A DNA stretch of 64,000 nucleotides from Methanoregula sp. (GTDB taxonomy: Archaea > Halobacteriota > Methanomicrobia > Methanomicrobiales > Methanospirillaceae). The stretch is taken from assembly GCA_030694985.1 (NCBI GenBank), contig JAUYTV010000037.1:146645-210644 (forward strand), written 5' to 3'. How positions within the stretch are numbered: the stretch's first letter is position 1; each line of letters starts with the position of its first letter. Below the pieces are notes generated by a model. The model had not been told where the DNA came from. It ran no database searches and worked only from the letters and a program-made list of their open reading frames with translations. This document shows positions 30,896 through 39,807 of this stretch, piece by piece. The translations under genes were made by a program, and so were the position numbers.

Positions 30896-31975
30896 TTACT
30901 CCTTATAGAGCATCTGCACGAGTTTTTCTGCGGATTCACGCGTGAGACCCATATCGAATATTGTAAAGCGCTCGGGACGGATAGTCTTTGCCATTAATAA
31001 TGCTTCGACTGCAACCGAATCATCAATCCCGAGATCGGCCGGCGTTGTTGGCGCACCGATATTCTTTAACGAAGTCCTTATCGCCTGCCAGTCGCCGCCA
31101 TGCAGGTACATGGAAATAATCGTGCCAATCCCGCAGCTCTCTCCGTGCAGCGCCTTTCCTGGTGCAAGGTTATCGAGCGCGTGGGAGAACTTGTGCTCTC
31201 CGCCACTTGCCGGGCGCGATGAGCCGGCAATACTCATCGCAACCCCGCTGGACACGAGCGCTTTTATCACAATCCATGCAGACTGCTCCTGGTGAGGTTT
31301 GATCAGGTGAGCGTCTTTGACCAGGATCTCAGCAGTCATCTTCGAGAGTGTGATCGCATATTCGCTCATTGGCTCGCCTTTCACCCGGTGGGCAAGCTCC
31401 CAGTCAAGGATTGCAGTGTAATTCGAGATTACATCCGCACATCCTGCGGCAAGCAGCCGGTGCGGGGCAGATGCAATGATCCCAGTGTCTGCAACAATTG
31501 CCATGGGAGGCTGTGCTTCTAACGAGGCGTGCCCCTCAATTGTTGGTACTGATGCGCGGGCAGAGGCAATACCGTCATGGGATGCAGCAGTCGGGATGCT
31601 GATGAACGGGCGGTCGATATTATATGACACGATCTTTGCGGTATCGATCACCCGCCCTCCGCCGACACCGATTAAGAAATCCACACCTGCTGCCGCATGC
31701 TCTGCGTCTTTGATAATCGCAAGATTGATCTCTTCTGCAAGGAAGGTGGCAACCTCGTAATCCTTGTCAAGAATCTGCTTAACCCGGCTGCCTGCCAGTT
31801 TCATTGTGCTTTTCCCTGAGACCAGAAGCGCTGATGCACCCAGCTTGAGATCCTCGCAGACTGCCGGGAGCTGTCCGAGCACATCATGACCTATCACCAC
31901 GTCTCTTGGTAGCTGCATCCACTTGGACTTGTCAAAGACTTTTGGTTTGAGTAATTTTATTGCATCTGCGCTCAT
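30896..31975 (-). CDS. egsA: Glycerol-1-phosphate dehydrogenase [NAD(P)+]
   Basis: 359 residues. The nucleotide motif GVGGGRVIDTAKIVSYN and zinc-site segments SHDGIASARAS, GEHKFSHALDNLAPG and LHGESCGIGT define this archaeal enzyme. It reduces dihydroxyacetone phosphate to sn-glycerol 1-phosphate, the backbone of archaeal lipids. Divergent from DUF63 with 12 nt between start codons, so the two promoters overlap the coding starts. Confidence 0.96.
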   Translation of the reverse strand: MSADAIKLLKPKVFDKSKWMQLPRDVVIGHDVLGQLPAVCEDLKLGASALLVSGKSTMKLAGSRVKQILDKDYEVATFLAEEINLAIIKDAEHAAAGVDFLIGVGGGRVIDTAKIVSYNIDRPFISIPTAASHDGIASARASVPTIEGHASLEAQPPMAIVADTGIIASAPHRLLAAGCADVISNYTAILDWELAHRVKGEPMSEYAITLSKMTAEILVKDAHLIKPHQEQSAWIVIKALVSSGVAMSIAGSSRPASGGEHKFSHALDNLAPGKALHGESCGIGTIISMYLHGGDWQAIRTSLKNIGAPTTPADLGIDDSVAVEALLMAKTIRPERFTIFDMGLTRESAEKLVQMLYKE

Positions 31976-31987
31976 TCTAGATCATGG

Positions 31988-32854
31988 ATGATTAGTGATT
32001 TCATACACAAATATTACATTGATCCCATCCGGATGGGACAACCATACAATATCGTTGATACCCTCACCTATGCGATTATCCTTGTTTTAGGGGTTTATCT
32101 GCTCTACCGCTGGATGTCACAGTCTGACTGGCTTTCAGATATCGGTTTTAAGATTGACGCCTCTTTTATCCTTGCCACTCTTCCCTATGTCATACTGGGA
32201 GGTGTCCTTAGGGTTGTTCAGGACACCGGGATGTTAACGGGTGATTTCCAGTTCCTGCTCGTAACCCCGCTCATCTACTTTGTGCTCTTTTTTTTCACAA
32301 TCGCGATGTTGTTCCTCTCCAGGTTCCTCACCCTCCAGGGACTGACAAAAAATTTTCTTACGTTTTATGCGTTTGCCGGAATCATGGCAGTATTTGTTGT
32401 CTCCCTTGTGCTGTTGGCATGGGGCATTAATCACACCCATATCGATCTCTTCATCCTGGCTGTCATCCCCTTAATGGCACTCACGACAACAGTGCTGGTC
32501 TGGGCGTTTATGCGCTACGGGTTGGGGTGGGCGTACGTAACCGATCCGCTCTACATCACCCTCCTCTTTGGCCAGTTGTTAGATGCAAGCGCAACAAGTT
32601 ATGGCATTGACCTGCACCCATCAATACGGTATGTTGAACAACACGTAGTGGGTTCCGTTCTCATAGACCTGACGGGCACCGCATTTGTGATGTTTCCCTT
32701 AAAACTGTTAGTCCTGTTCCCGGCAATTTATATAATGCAGCTCTACCGGAAGGAAGCAAACCCGGCATTCTGGCATCTCGTACTGCTGGCAATGATCGTT
32801 GTCGGATTTGCACCGGGAATCCGTGACATGGTACGGATGGTCCTGTATGTCTAA
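31988..32854 (+). CDS. DUF63 family membrane protein
   Basis: 288 residues with about eight hydrophobic helices, an archaeal-only family. Conserved pieces are IGFKIDASFILATLPYVILGGVLR, LLFGQLLDASATSYGIDLHP and GFAPGIRDMVRMVLYV. Acidic and polar residues in membrane helices (LDASAT) hint at transport or lipid modification, but no function is established. Its 3' end overlaps the SpoIIM-like gene by 8 nt and proS follows, a three-gene operon. Confidence 0.85.
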   Translation: MISDFIHKYYIDPIRMGQPYNIVDTLTYAIILVLGVYLLYRWMSQSDWLSDIGFKIDASFILATLPYVILGGVLRVVQDTGMLTGDFQFLLVTPLIYFVLFFFTIAMLFLSRFLTLQGLTKNFLTFYAFAGIMAVFVVSLVLLAWGINHTHIDLFILAVIPLMALTTTVLVWAFMRYGLGWAYVTDPLYITLLFGQLLDASATSYGIDLHPSIRYVEQHVVGSVLIDLTGTAFVMFPLKLLVLFPAIYIMQLYRKEANPAFWHLVLLAMIVVGFAPGIRDMVRMVLYV

Positions 32855-33413
32855 ATCCCCACTCACCAATGCGATCATCATCACCTTCCTTCTTTTTTTT
32901 GCAACGCTCACGGTCGGGTGGGTTGGCACCACGCACAACCCTGCGATTGGAGAAAACTTAATGGAACTCTTTGAAAAAGAAGTAGCCGGCCAGATTAATG
33001 TAAACAAACCTATTGATATGTGCGTCAAGCTCTTCATCAACAACTTTGAAGTCTGCATCCTGCTCTTTTTAGGAGGGGCGTCCTTTGGCATCTTAACGAT
33101 ATTCATCATGAGCTTAAACGGGATCGTGATTGGCGCAATCATGGAGATCATACACACGGATCATTCCTGGACATTCATTGCTGCAGCTCTCCTCCCGCAT
33201 GGCATCTTTGAGATCCCGGCCTTCATCCTCGCCGGGGCTTTGGGTATCCTGCTCGCCCAGTCGCTCACTGCAGAATGGTACGGCGGGGCAGATACCTCAG
33301 CAGAAGCACAGAAACTGGCCCGGATATTCTTACTCTATGTCCTCCCACTGGTGGTGGTTGCCGCATGTGTCGAGGCTTTTATTACGCCAATTATCATACA
33401 ATTAGTAGCTTAA
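32847..33413 (+). CDS. SpoIIM/DUF95-like membrane protein
   Basis: 188 residues with about five membrane helices. NNFEVCILLFLGGASFGILT and LLPHGIFEIPAFILAGALGI are the signatures of stage II sporulation protein M homologues, widespread in archaea where no sporulation exists; a role in membrane remodelling or as permease subunit is guessed. The ATG at 32847 overlaps the end of DUF63. The frame opens at 32799 but that part is inside DUF63. Confidence 0.87.
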   Translation: MSKSPLTNAIIITFLLFFATLTVGWVGTTHNPAIGENLMELFEKEVAGQINVNKPIDMCVKLFINNFEVCILLFLGGASFGILTIFIMSLNGIVIGAIMEIIHTDHSWTFIAAALLPHGIFEIPAFILAGALGILLAQSLTAEWYGGADTSAEAQKLARIFLLYVLPLVVVAACVEAFITPIIIQLVA

Positions 33414-33428
33414 AAAAGGATCATTATC

Positions 33429-34865
33429 ATGGACGACGACACCGGCACCCTGCCGCAAAAAGGGGATTTTTCTGCATGGTATAATGATATCCTGTGGCGG
33501 GCAGAGATCATGGATGTCCGCTACCCGGTCAAGGGACTGTATGTCTGGTACCCGTACGGGTTTGCGATCAGAAAGCACGTATACGCCCAGCTGCGCAACC
33601 TGCTCGACCGGGATCATGAAGAGACACTCTTTCCCCTGCTCATCCCTGAACAGGAGTTCATGAAAGAGGCCGAGCACATCAAGGGATTTGAAGACGAGGT
33701 CTACTGGGTTACGCATGGGGGCAGAACCCCGCTCGAGGTCAAGCTTGCGCTCCGCCCGACAAGTGAGACTGCGATCTACCCGATGTATGCCCTATGGCTC
33801 CGCTCGCATGCGGATCTCCCGATGAAATACTACCAGATCGTAAACACTTTCCGGTACGAGACCAAACAGACCCGCCCGCTGATTCGCCTCCGCGAGATCA
33901 CCTCGTTCATGGAGTCGCACACCGTGCATGCAACATGGGATGAGGCAGAAGCGCAGGTGGAATACGAGCTCGCTCTCACATGCGAATTCTACGATGCCTT
34001 CTGCATTCCCATCATCATCTCAAAGCGCCCCGACTGGGACAAGTTCCCCGGCGCAGACTACACGATGGCAGTCGATGCGATCATGCCCAATGGAAAGACG
34101 CTCCAGATCGGCACCGTCCATCATCTCGGCGAACACTTCTCAAAAACATTCTCCATCACCTTTGAGGACAAGAACGGCGAGCATAAATATGCAAGCCAGA
34201 CCTGTTACGGCATTTCGGAGCGGTGCATTGCCGCTCTCATCAGCATGCATGGCGATGACAAAGGACTCATCCTTCCCCCCATATCAGCCCCACTCCAGGC
34301 CGTCATTGTTCCGATCACGATTGGAAAGCGCCATGAAGATGTGCTCGCAGCAGCAGAGAAACTAAAAACTGATCTGACCGCTGCCGGCTTCCGGGTGAAG
34401 ATCGATACCCGCGATATGCGACCCGGTGCAAAGTATTACTGGTGGGAACTCCGTGGCGTTCCGCTCCGGCTTGAGCTCGGGCCGAGAGATTTAGACGCAG
34501 GCAAGGTCATGGCAGTCAGGCGGACCGGGGAAAAGACCCAGATCGAACTTGCATCCGTGACAGATGAAGTCACACGGGTGCTTAGAGAGATCACCGGAGC
34601 GATCCGCGCCCGGGCCGAAGAACATACGAAATCCCATCTCTGCACCGTTGCCTCCATGGATGCACTGGATGCAGCGCTAAATGAGGAGAAAGTGGCAGTG
34701 GTCTCATGGTGCCAGCAAAAGGGATGCGCTGATGTGATCGAAGAGAAGACCAATGCAAGTATCCTTGGAACCAATGCCCGTTCGCAGTATGTATCCGAAA
34801 CACAAGGCGCCTGCATTGTCTGCGGCAAGCCGGGTAAGGCAACGCTGGTGGGCAGGACGTATTAA
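33429..34865 (+). CDS. proS: Prolyl-tRNA synthetase, archaeal/eukaryotic type
   Basis: 478 residues. Class II motifs: motif 2 in [18 protein letters not shown], and motif 3 GLRL-like [25 protein letters not shown] is the proline site. Anticodon-binding domain (about 280-380) and a C-terminal zinc-like domain ending GRTY, typical of the archaeal form. Charges tRNA-Pro. Spacing of 15 nt from the SpoIIM-like gene implies one operon; a hairpin terminator follows. Confidence 0.97.
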   Translation: MDDDTGTLPQKGDFSAWYNDILWRAEIMDVRYPVKGLYVWYPYGFAIRKHVYAQLRNLLDRDHEETLFPLLIPEQEFMKEAEHIKGFEDEVYWVTHGGRTPLEVKLALRPTSETAIYPMYALWLRSHADLPMKYYQIVNTFRYETKQTRPLIRLREITSFMESHTVHATWDEAEAQVEYELALTCEFYDAFCIPIIISKRPDWDKFPGADYTMAVDAIMPNGKTLQIGTVHHLGEHFSKTFSITFEDKNGEHKYASQTCYGISERCIAALISMHGDDKGLILPPISAPLQAVIVPITIGKRHEDVLAAAEKLKTDLTAAGFRVKIDTRDMRPGAKYYWWELRGVPLRLELGPRDLDAGKVMAVRRTGEKTQIELASVTDEVTRVLREITGAIRARAEEHTKSHLCTVASMDALDAALNEEKVAVVSWCQQKGCADVIEEKTNASILGTNARSQYVSETQGACIVCGKPGKATLVGRTY

Positions 34866-34895
34866 ATCAGCAGGTGACAGGGCTTAACGCTTTTA

Positions 34896-34930
34896 TCCTG
34901 TGGGGCTCCTGCCACAGGACTGTCTTTTTT
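34896..34930 (+). terminator. Hairpin plus T-tract after proS
   Basis: TCCTGTGG (34896-34903) pairs perfectly with CCACAGGA (34912-34919) around an 8-nt loop, followed by CTGTCTTTTTT. This matches an intrinsic-type terminator located 31 nt after the proS stop codon. Confidence 0.65.
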
Positions 34931-35088
34931 AAAACCAAGTTGCACAAATTTTGTGGTCGGAGGGTATTGTTCCACCGCATATACAGTCAACCGCTCCTCA
35001 TGACCTTAAGGTAATAATCGACCATCAAATTTCAAAAACAAAGAACTAATACCTGTATCTGTCTCACCCAGTACAGGAATCGTGCACC

Positions 35089-35724
35089 ATGGTAATTTCT
35101 GAACCCATCAACAAGGTGAATCTCGAACGCATTACAAACGGGATCTTTGCATTCACGATGACACTGCTCGCAAGGGACATCGTCACACCTGAACAGTACA
35201 CAAAAGCTGCGTTAATAAGCTTCGAACAATTTTCTCTCAACACTATTTCATCTATCATTGATTTTGTGGGTGTATTCATACTTCTTGCTATGTTCTGGAT
35301 GCTCTTTTTCCAGATGTTTCATCGTATGAAAACTTTCGATTACCACTTTCTCCATGTGCACATGCTTGCCCTTATGGCTATTGTTATAATCCCATTCTCC
35401 ACAGCATTTAGCAATTTGAGTCAGGAACGCACCTTTGCGGACTATTTCTTCCAGATCAATTACCTTGTGCTCGGTTTGATTCTTGTGTATTTGTGGTATT
35501 ATGCGAGATCAAAACCTGCCTTGTTAGACCCCGCTCTCACCAATGCAGAGGCCACATTCCTTTCCCACAAATACCTTGTCCCTCCTGCCGTGGCACTGGT
35601 CGGAATCCTGTTGATAATGATCAACTCAGAGCATGTAGATTTCATGATAGATATCTTGTATTTGGTGCCGTTCATTATCATAGCCATTTTTTTCAAGAGA
35701 CCGTCGGGTGAACCTGCGGTCTGA
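35089..35724 (+). CDS. TMEM175-like (DUF1211) membrane protein, putative potassium channel
   Basis: 211 residues with six hydrophobic segments (about 14-34, 54-78, 88-108, 116-140, 160-180, 186-203), the single-repeat form seen in prokaryotes. The first helix carries LERITNGIFAFTMTLLARDI, a variant of the family signature RxxxFSDGxxA: Asn replaces the usual Asp and Thr replaces Ser, but Arg, Gly and the FAxxMTLL run remain. Family members are potassium-selective channels. Stands alone. The changed residues mean ion selectivity may differ. Confidence 0.75.
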   Translation: MVISEPINKVNLERITNGIFAFTMTLLARDIVTPEQYTKAALISFEQFSLNTISSIIDFVGVFILLAMFWMLFFQMFHRMKTFDYHFLHVHMLALMAIVIIPFSTAFSNLSQERTFADYFFQINYLVLGLILVYLWYYARSKPALLDPALTNAEATFLSHKYLVPPAVALVGILLIMINSEHVDFMIDILYLVPFIIIAIFFKRPSGEPAV

Positions 35725-36064
35725 ACATACGCTTTTTTCAACAATAAAATCACGACCGCAAATTTTGTTCTTCCTTCCTTCCGGAACAGAGTTTAAGGGG
35801 TTCTTGTGACGGATGGGTACAAAAAATGACATGATACGGTATTCCTGATCATTGCATCTCTTGTGGTAACTGCTCTTTTAGTACCTGCTCAAGCGTAATG
35901 TAGAGGAGGAGAAAGTGTAGTAAGGGAAAGACAGGGATAGGAACAAGACCTGTTAAAGAATAAAAATGTGGCCCGTTTCATTAAGTACCTTAAATCTCCA
36001 GACGACTATCTTTTTTACCCGTTCAGAATATATACTAACAACAGAACACAACGAGGCAGCAGCA
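35725..36064 (+). other. Intergenic region with a decayed signal-peptide remnant
   Basis: About 340 nt without an intact gene. At about 35834-35902 one frame reads HDTVFLIIASLVVTALLVPAQA and stops; it looks like a signal peptide ending in a signal peptidase site but has no start codon (a TGA stands two codons before) and no mature part. The TATA-like AATATATAC at 36027-36035 near the right end fits the next gene. Confidence 0.4.
36027..36035 (+). promoter_or_regulatory. TATA-like box for the PepSY-like gene
   Basis: AATATATAC, about 34 nt before the GTG at 36065. It lies downstream of the first in-frame ATG (35966) and so argues for the GTG start. Confidence 0.4.
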
Positions 36065-37378
36065 GTGAGCACCCGTCCAGATGACCAAGACACAACCTAT
36101 CTTCCGGCGCGATACAGGCAGCAGGTCCGGATAAAAAAGCAACGCCGGATTTATAAAAAACTCCTGACAGCCGGTATTGTGATTGTATTTTTTATTTTAG
36201 CCTTTTTCCTGCTCATCGGTATTTCCCCGGTTTTTCAGTCTTTTACTCCATTGCAAAGTCCATTAACCCCCACTCCATCCACGGGTGGACAAAACCCGGC
36301 TCCTGTTGTGAATGTAACCATTTCAGTCACACCGGGTTATGTACTGGGAACGGGTATCTCTGCTCTATCTTCAAATGACGTGCTCTCTCCTGAAAAGGCA
36401 GTATCATTCATTCGGGGGGAGTATCCTGCGGAAACTTACACGCTGAAAAACCTGAACCTGACCGACCGGTATTCCGGTCACATGCTCTATGAGTTTACTA
36501 TTCAGCCCACCGCTAGTTCATCAACAGAAACCCGTTTTGTGGTCTTTGACGATGCAGTGACAGGCGAGCCCTATACACCGGGACAGGATGACTCCCGTAT
36601 CACGATGGGACAGGCACAGGATCTTGCAAGGAAAGCATTTTCCGGGATTCGATCAGACCCGGTAAGAGTCCGGTATAGTACCAATCCTGATTCCGGCAGA
36701 ACCTGGAATTTCAGGTTCGTAAAAGGTACTTCACCAATCCTTACCGGTACAATGGATGCCGACACCGGACTGATCTCATCATTTACTCAGGCCATCCAGA
36801 TATTGGGAAGGCCCGCAGAACCTGTAATCGGGCTGCCCGCCGCACAGGTAATTGCAGACCGATATATCTTTGGAAAAAACGGCCCGGTTGCGGTCAACAT
36901 GAGCAAAGGTCTTTATTCCTCTCTGGGTTCTCCATCAGATCCAGTGGCCGGCCAGTACGTGTTCATTTACAACCGGATCGTGAACAAAATTCCCTGCGAG
37001 GATGATGGTTTTATCATTGGTGTCGATTCAGTGACTGGTGAGATTACGGTTTATGAACGGCACTGGAACGCTCCAGACAATGCCTTTTCTGTTGCTTCTG
37101 ATGCGCTTGTACTGAAACGTGAAGCTACCTATGCCGTCCTTAAGCAGGCAAAGGAGACATACCCGGAATCAGTAAACGGACCCCGTATCGTTTCTGCAGA
37201 AATTAAGTGGATGGACAAACACCCGCACGGATTTACTCCCAGGCCCGGCAGTATTCCCCTTGCATGGAAAGTAACATTCGATGATGATATCATCCGGTCA
37301 AACAGTTCTGCCAAACCTGCCATTGCCTGGGTGGATGCGCAGAGCGGTAGTATCCTTGATTTCGATTACCGTCACTGA
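36065..37378 (+). CDS. Membrane-anchored protein with PepSY/YPEB-like repeats
   Basis: About 437 residues from a GTG at 36065, preceded by GAGG and a TATA-like box; an ATG at 35966 in the same frame lies upstream of that box. One membrane helix (about residues 38-60 of this form) and a large outside domain. Repeated segments of the type SPEKAVSFIRGEYP and GQAQDLARKAFSGIRSDPVRVRY...GTMDADTGLISSF, and ITVYERHW with GVDSVTGEI, resemble PepSY/YPEB domains, often protease-inhibitory. No exact family assigned. Single gene. Confidence 0.68.
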   Translation: MSTRPDDQDTTYLPARYRQQVRIKKQRRIYKKLLTAGIVIVFFILAFFLLIGISPVFQSFTPLQSPLTPTPSTGGQNPAPVVNVTISVTPGYVLGTGISALSSNDVLSPEKAVSFIRGEYPAETYTLKNLNLTDRYSGHMLYEFTIQPTASSSTETRFVVFDDAVTGEPYTPGQDDSRITMGQAQDLARKAFSGIRSDPVRVRYSTNPDSGRTWNFRFVKGTSPILTGTMDADTGLISSFTQAIQILGRPAEPVIGLPAAQVIADRYIFGKNGPVAVNMSKGLYSSLGSPSDPVAGQYVFIYNRIVNKIPCEDDGFIIGVDSVTGEITVYERHWNAPDNAFSVASDALVLKREATYAVLKQAKETYPESVNGPRIVSAEIKWMDKHPHGFTPRPGSIPLAWKVTFDDDIIRSNSSAKPAIAWVDAQSGSILDFDYRH

Positions 37379-37478
37379 TCCAATAATCCTTTTACAGGAA
37401 AAACTCCTGATGCTTCTAATCGATCACAGGGTAAAAATAGTGAGTGAAAAATATTAAAAAAAAATCCCATCTTTTTTT

Positions 37479-38843
37479 TTACTTTCGCCGGGCCCGCACC
37501 AGAGGAGAGCACCGGTCAAAAAATCCCGCAATAAACGGTGCGAAATCCACATGCCAGCATTCCGATCCCTTCTGGAGTTCCCAGCCGTTTGCAAGCACCT
37601 GCCGGACATGCTTTCCTAATCTAACCTGTAACAGGGTTTCTGATTTGAGCAAATCCTCAACCCGGGTAAATTCGCGGGGCACTTCCATCTCATATTTCCC
37701 TTCATTGATGTAGGGCCCCGGCAAGGGAGAGACCACATGTTTTTTTCGGAACTTTTCTGCATTGGTCCGGTTCCAGAGCGGGGGTCCCGTATGTATGCGG
37801 ACATTTGGGAGTACTCTTACCAGCAGTTCCATTAAAAACATGCACCGTTCCTTTTCCATCGTATAGTGAGCGTGATGAACGGCAAACCCGTTCCGGTCGA
37901 GATGCTCAGCAATCGCAGTCATGCTTCGCTTCAGCTGCGGGACAATGACTTCTTCAATGTAAGGTGGCGTGGTAAACGTGATCGCATAGAGCCATGTACC
38001 CCGCTTTGCCAGAAGTTCAGTAAGCTCATCTTTTGTTATTGTTTGTGCAGGAGGTATCAAAAAGTATTTTTCTGCGGGATCTTCGAGGTATCCCCCGGCA
38101 AGTTCCATAAACTCCACCATCCGGTCAAGCGACATTGCCGCTGCTACATTTCTTCGCGGATCAACCGGGTCGATGACAATGAGCGGCTCATCAAACTCTT
38201 TTGCCCCATGATGTTCCGGATCAATGATCATATGCGGATGCCACTCTGCTGTGGCTTTCAGGAGCGGGGTAAACCCGCCATAGTAGAGCACCAGCAGCTC
38301 ACAGAGATAGCCGGAGAACCCCTCGGTCATCTGGTCGGAGCCATAGATGCCCCCGGCTTTTGTGAACCGCTTTAAGAGGAGTACGTCATCGATCAGGCCA
38401 TTGATCTTATCTGTGATGTAACGGGTGTGAAACGGCGTGCGGTCAACTGCGCTCTGGATCTTTGTTGCGCTGTCCACATTGTAGCAGGGCACAAGGTCAA
38501 CATCCACGTCATCGATGACCGCATTGATATACGGGTGCTCGGCGTATTTTTCGTGAAACGATTTCGAGAACTCCAATGCAATCGTTCGTGCAAGGGAGAG
38601 TCCCTCCTCTTCAAGCTGCTCGCGGGAGAGGCTGACATCAAAGAGCATGAAGACATCGAGATCCCGGTCCCCTCTTACCCATGTATTACGGGCAATCGAT
38701 CCCACAACCATTCCCTTTGCCTTCCCGCTCTTTGCAACTGCATCCAGCAGGCGTTTTGCAATGCCGCAGACATGCTCGCGCTCGCCAAGTGTCGGGCGGA
38801 GGTTTGCAAGAACCTTATCTTCGAGTGCGAGCCGGGTTACCAT
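37479..38843 (-). CDS. cca: CCA-adding enzyme (tRNA nucleotidyltransferase, class I)
   Basis: 454 residues, the archaeal class I enzyme. The catalytic nucleotidyltransferase motif is VVGSIARNTWVRGDRDLDVFMLF, with a third acid in DVDVDLVPCYNV; LLLKRFTKAGGIYGSDQMTEGFSGYLCELLV is the family helical signature. Adds or repairs the CCA end of tRNA without a template. ATG at 38843 overlaps the thpR stop by 7 nt, so the two tRNA-related genes are coupled. A long T-rich tract (37454-37482 region) follows as likely terminator. Confidence 0.97.
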   Translation of the reverse strand: MVTRLALEDKVLANLRPTLGEREHVCGIAKRLLDAVAKSGKAKGMVVGSIARNTWVRGDRDLDVFMLFDVSLSREQLEEEGLSLARTIALEFSKSFHEKYAEHPYINAVIDDVDVDLVPCYNVDSATKIQSAVDRTPFHTRYITDKINGLIDDVLLLKRFTKAGGIYGSDQMTEGFSGYLCELLVLYYGGFTPLLKATAEWHPHMIIDPEHHGAKEFDEPLIVIDPVDPRRNVAAAMSLDRMVEFMELAGGYLEDPAEKYFLIPPAQTITKDELTELLAKRGTWLYAITFTTPPYIEEVIVPQLKRSMTAIAEHLDRNGFAVHHAHYTMEKERCMFLMELLVRVLPNVRIHTGPPLWNRTNAEKFRKKHVVSPLPGPYINEGKYEMEVPREFTRVEDLLKSETLLQVRLGKHVRQVLANGWELQKGSECWHVDFAPFIAGFFDRCSPLVRARRK

Positions 38844-39376
38844 GTTATCTCCAGCAGATCTTCATAGACCGGTCCTTGTGGTGTCAGGGTGCTCTTCTTT
38901 AATTTCAGGCCGCTGATCGTGCAACTCCCGAATTTCCTGTTGTCGAGCTGGCTGATAGCTGCAAAGAGTGATGGATCGGGATATTTGACCCGCGCGACAG
39001 TTGCATGGGGAGTAAACCTGCGCGTCTCGCGGGCAAATCCCAGGGGAAAAAGGGCATCTTCAATGAGCTTGAAAATCTGCCCGGATTCCCCATTATCTTC
39101 GATAGCGCACCAGATCGTATGCGGGCGTGACGGGTTATTGACGGTAATTTTTTGGGCAGTTGCTAAAAATGGAGTAGCCCGCACCGTGCTGAGTGCCTCC
39201 ATCACAGCCGGAATCTTCTGATCAGTTACCTCGCCAAGAAATTTTGCGGTAATGTGGATGAGTGCAGGTTCAACAAATGTGAGGCGCGCCTGGCACCCGC
39301 GCAGCACACCCTGCGCTATACGTAACTGCTCTTTAATCTCTGATGATAGTTCCAGTGCAACAAATGCCCGTACCAT
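38837..39376 (-). CDS. thpR: RNA 2',3'-cyclic phosphodiesterase (2H family)
   Basis: 179 residues with the two HxTx motifs of the 2H phosphoesterases: HITAKFLGEV (about residue 46) and HATVARVKYPD (about 127). MVRAFVALELSSEIKEQL is the usual start. Family members hydrolyse 2',3'-cyclic phosphates and some ligate tRNA halves in vitro. First gene of a two-gene operon with cca. Confidence 0.95.
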   Translation of the reverse strand: MVRAFVALELSSEIKEQLRIAQGVLRGCQARLTFVEPALIHITAKFLGEVTDQKIPAVMEALSTVRATPFLATAQKITVNNPSRPHTIWCAIEDNGESGQIFKLIEDALFPLGFARETRRFTPHATVARVKYPDPSLFAAISQLDNRKFGSCTISGLKLKKSTLTPQGPVYEDLLEITW

Positions 39377-39537
39377 TTCAAGGTACTATTATTCTATTCC
39401 TCTACAAATGGTGATCGTTTTTTTTGATTTGTTTTGGTTTTGGTCTATTTTTTGCCAAAAAAACCTGCATGCACAAACCATGATTTTTTTATTCACATAA
39501 TACCAAATGGATATCTGACAGTGTGAGGGTATTTTTT

Positions 39538-39807
39538 ATGCCAGAAATTCCGCAATTGATTGTATATACGCTTGAATATTGCCCGAACTGCGACCTCTTA
39601 AAAGGGTTTTTGAAAACGGGCGGTTATGCTTTTCTGGAACGCGATCTTTCAACTGCGGAGTCCTTAACCGAGCTGCGGATGAACGGGGTCTTTGTAAATG
39701 AAGCTCCTGTCCTGCAGAAGAACGATGACTTCTTCACCTCTGATGTGCTCTTCCCCTCCGGTAAACTGGATGGTGCACAGATAACCAAGCTGATCGCGGG
39801 TGGATGA
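39538..39807 (+). CDS. nrdH: Glutaredoxin/NrdH-like redoxin
   Basis: 89 residues with a thioredoxin-like start LIVYTLEYCPNCDLLKGFL, CPNC being the redox site, followed by FLERDLST and VNEAPVLQ (cis-Pro region). Its stop overlaps the nrdD ATG (ATGA), so it very probably reduces that ribonucleotide reductase; NrdH-type redoxins are known partners of methanogen class III reductases. ATG at 39538; GTG at 39523 is an earlier possibility. Confidence 0.85.
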   Translation: MPEIPQLIVYTLEYCPNCDLLKGFLKTGGYAFLERDLSTAESLTELRMNGVFVNEAPVLQKNDDFFTSDVLFPSGKLDGAQITKLIAGG

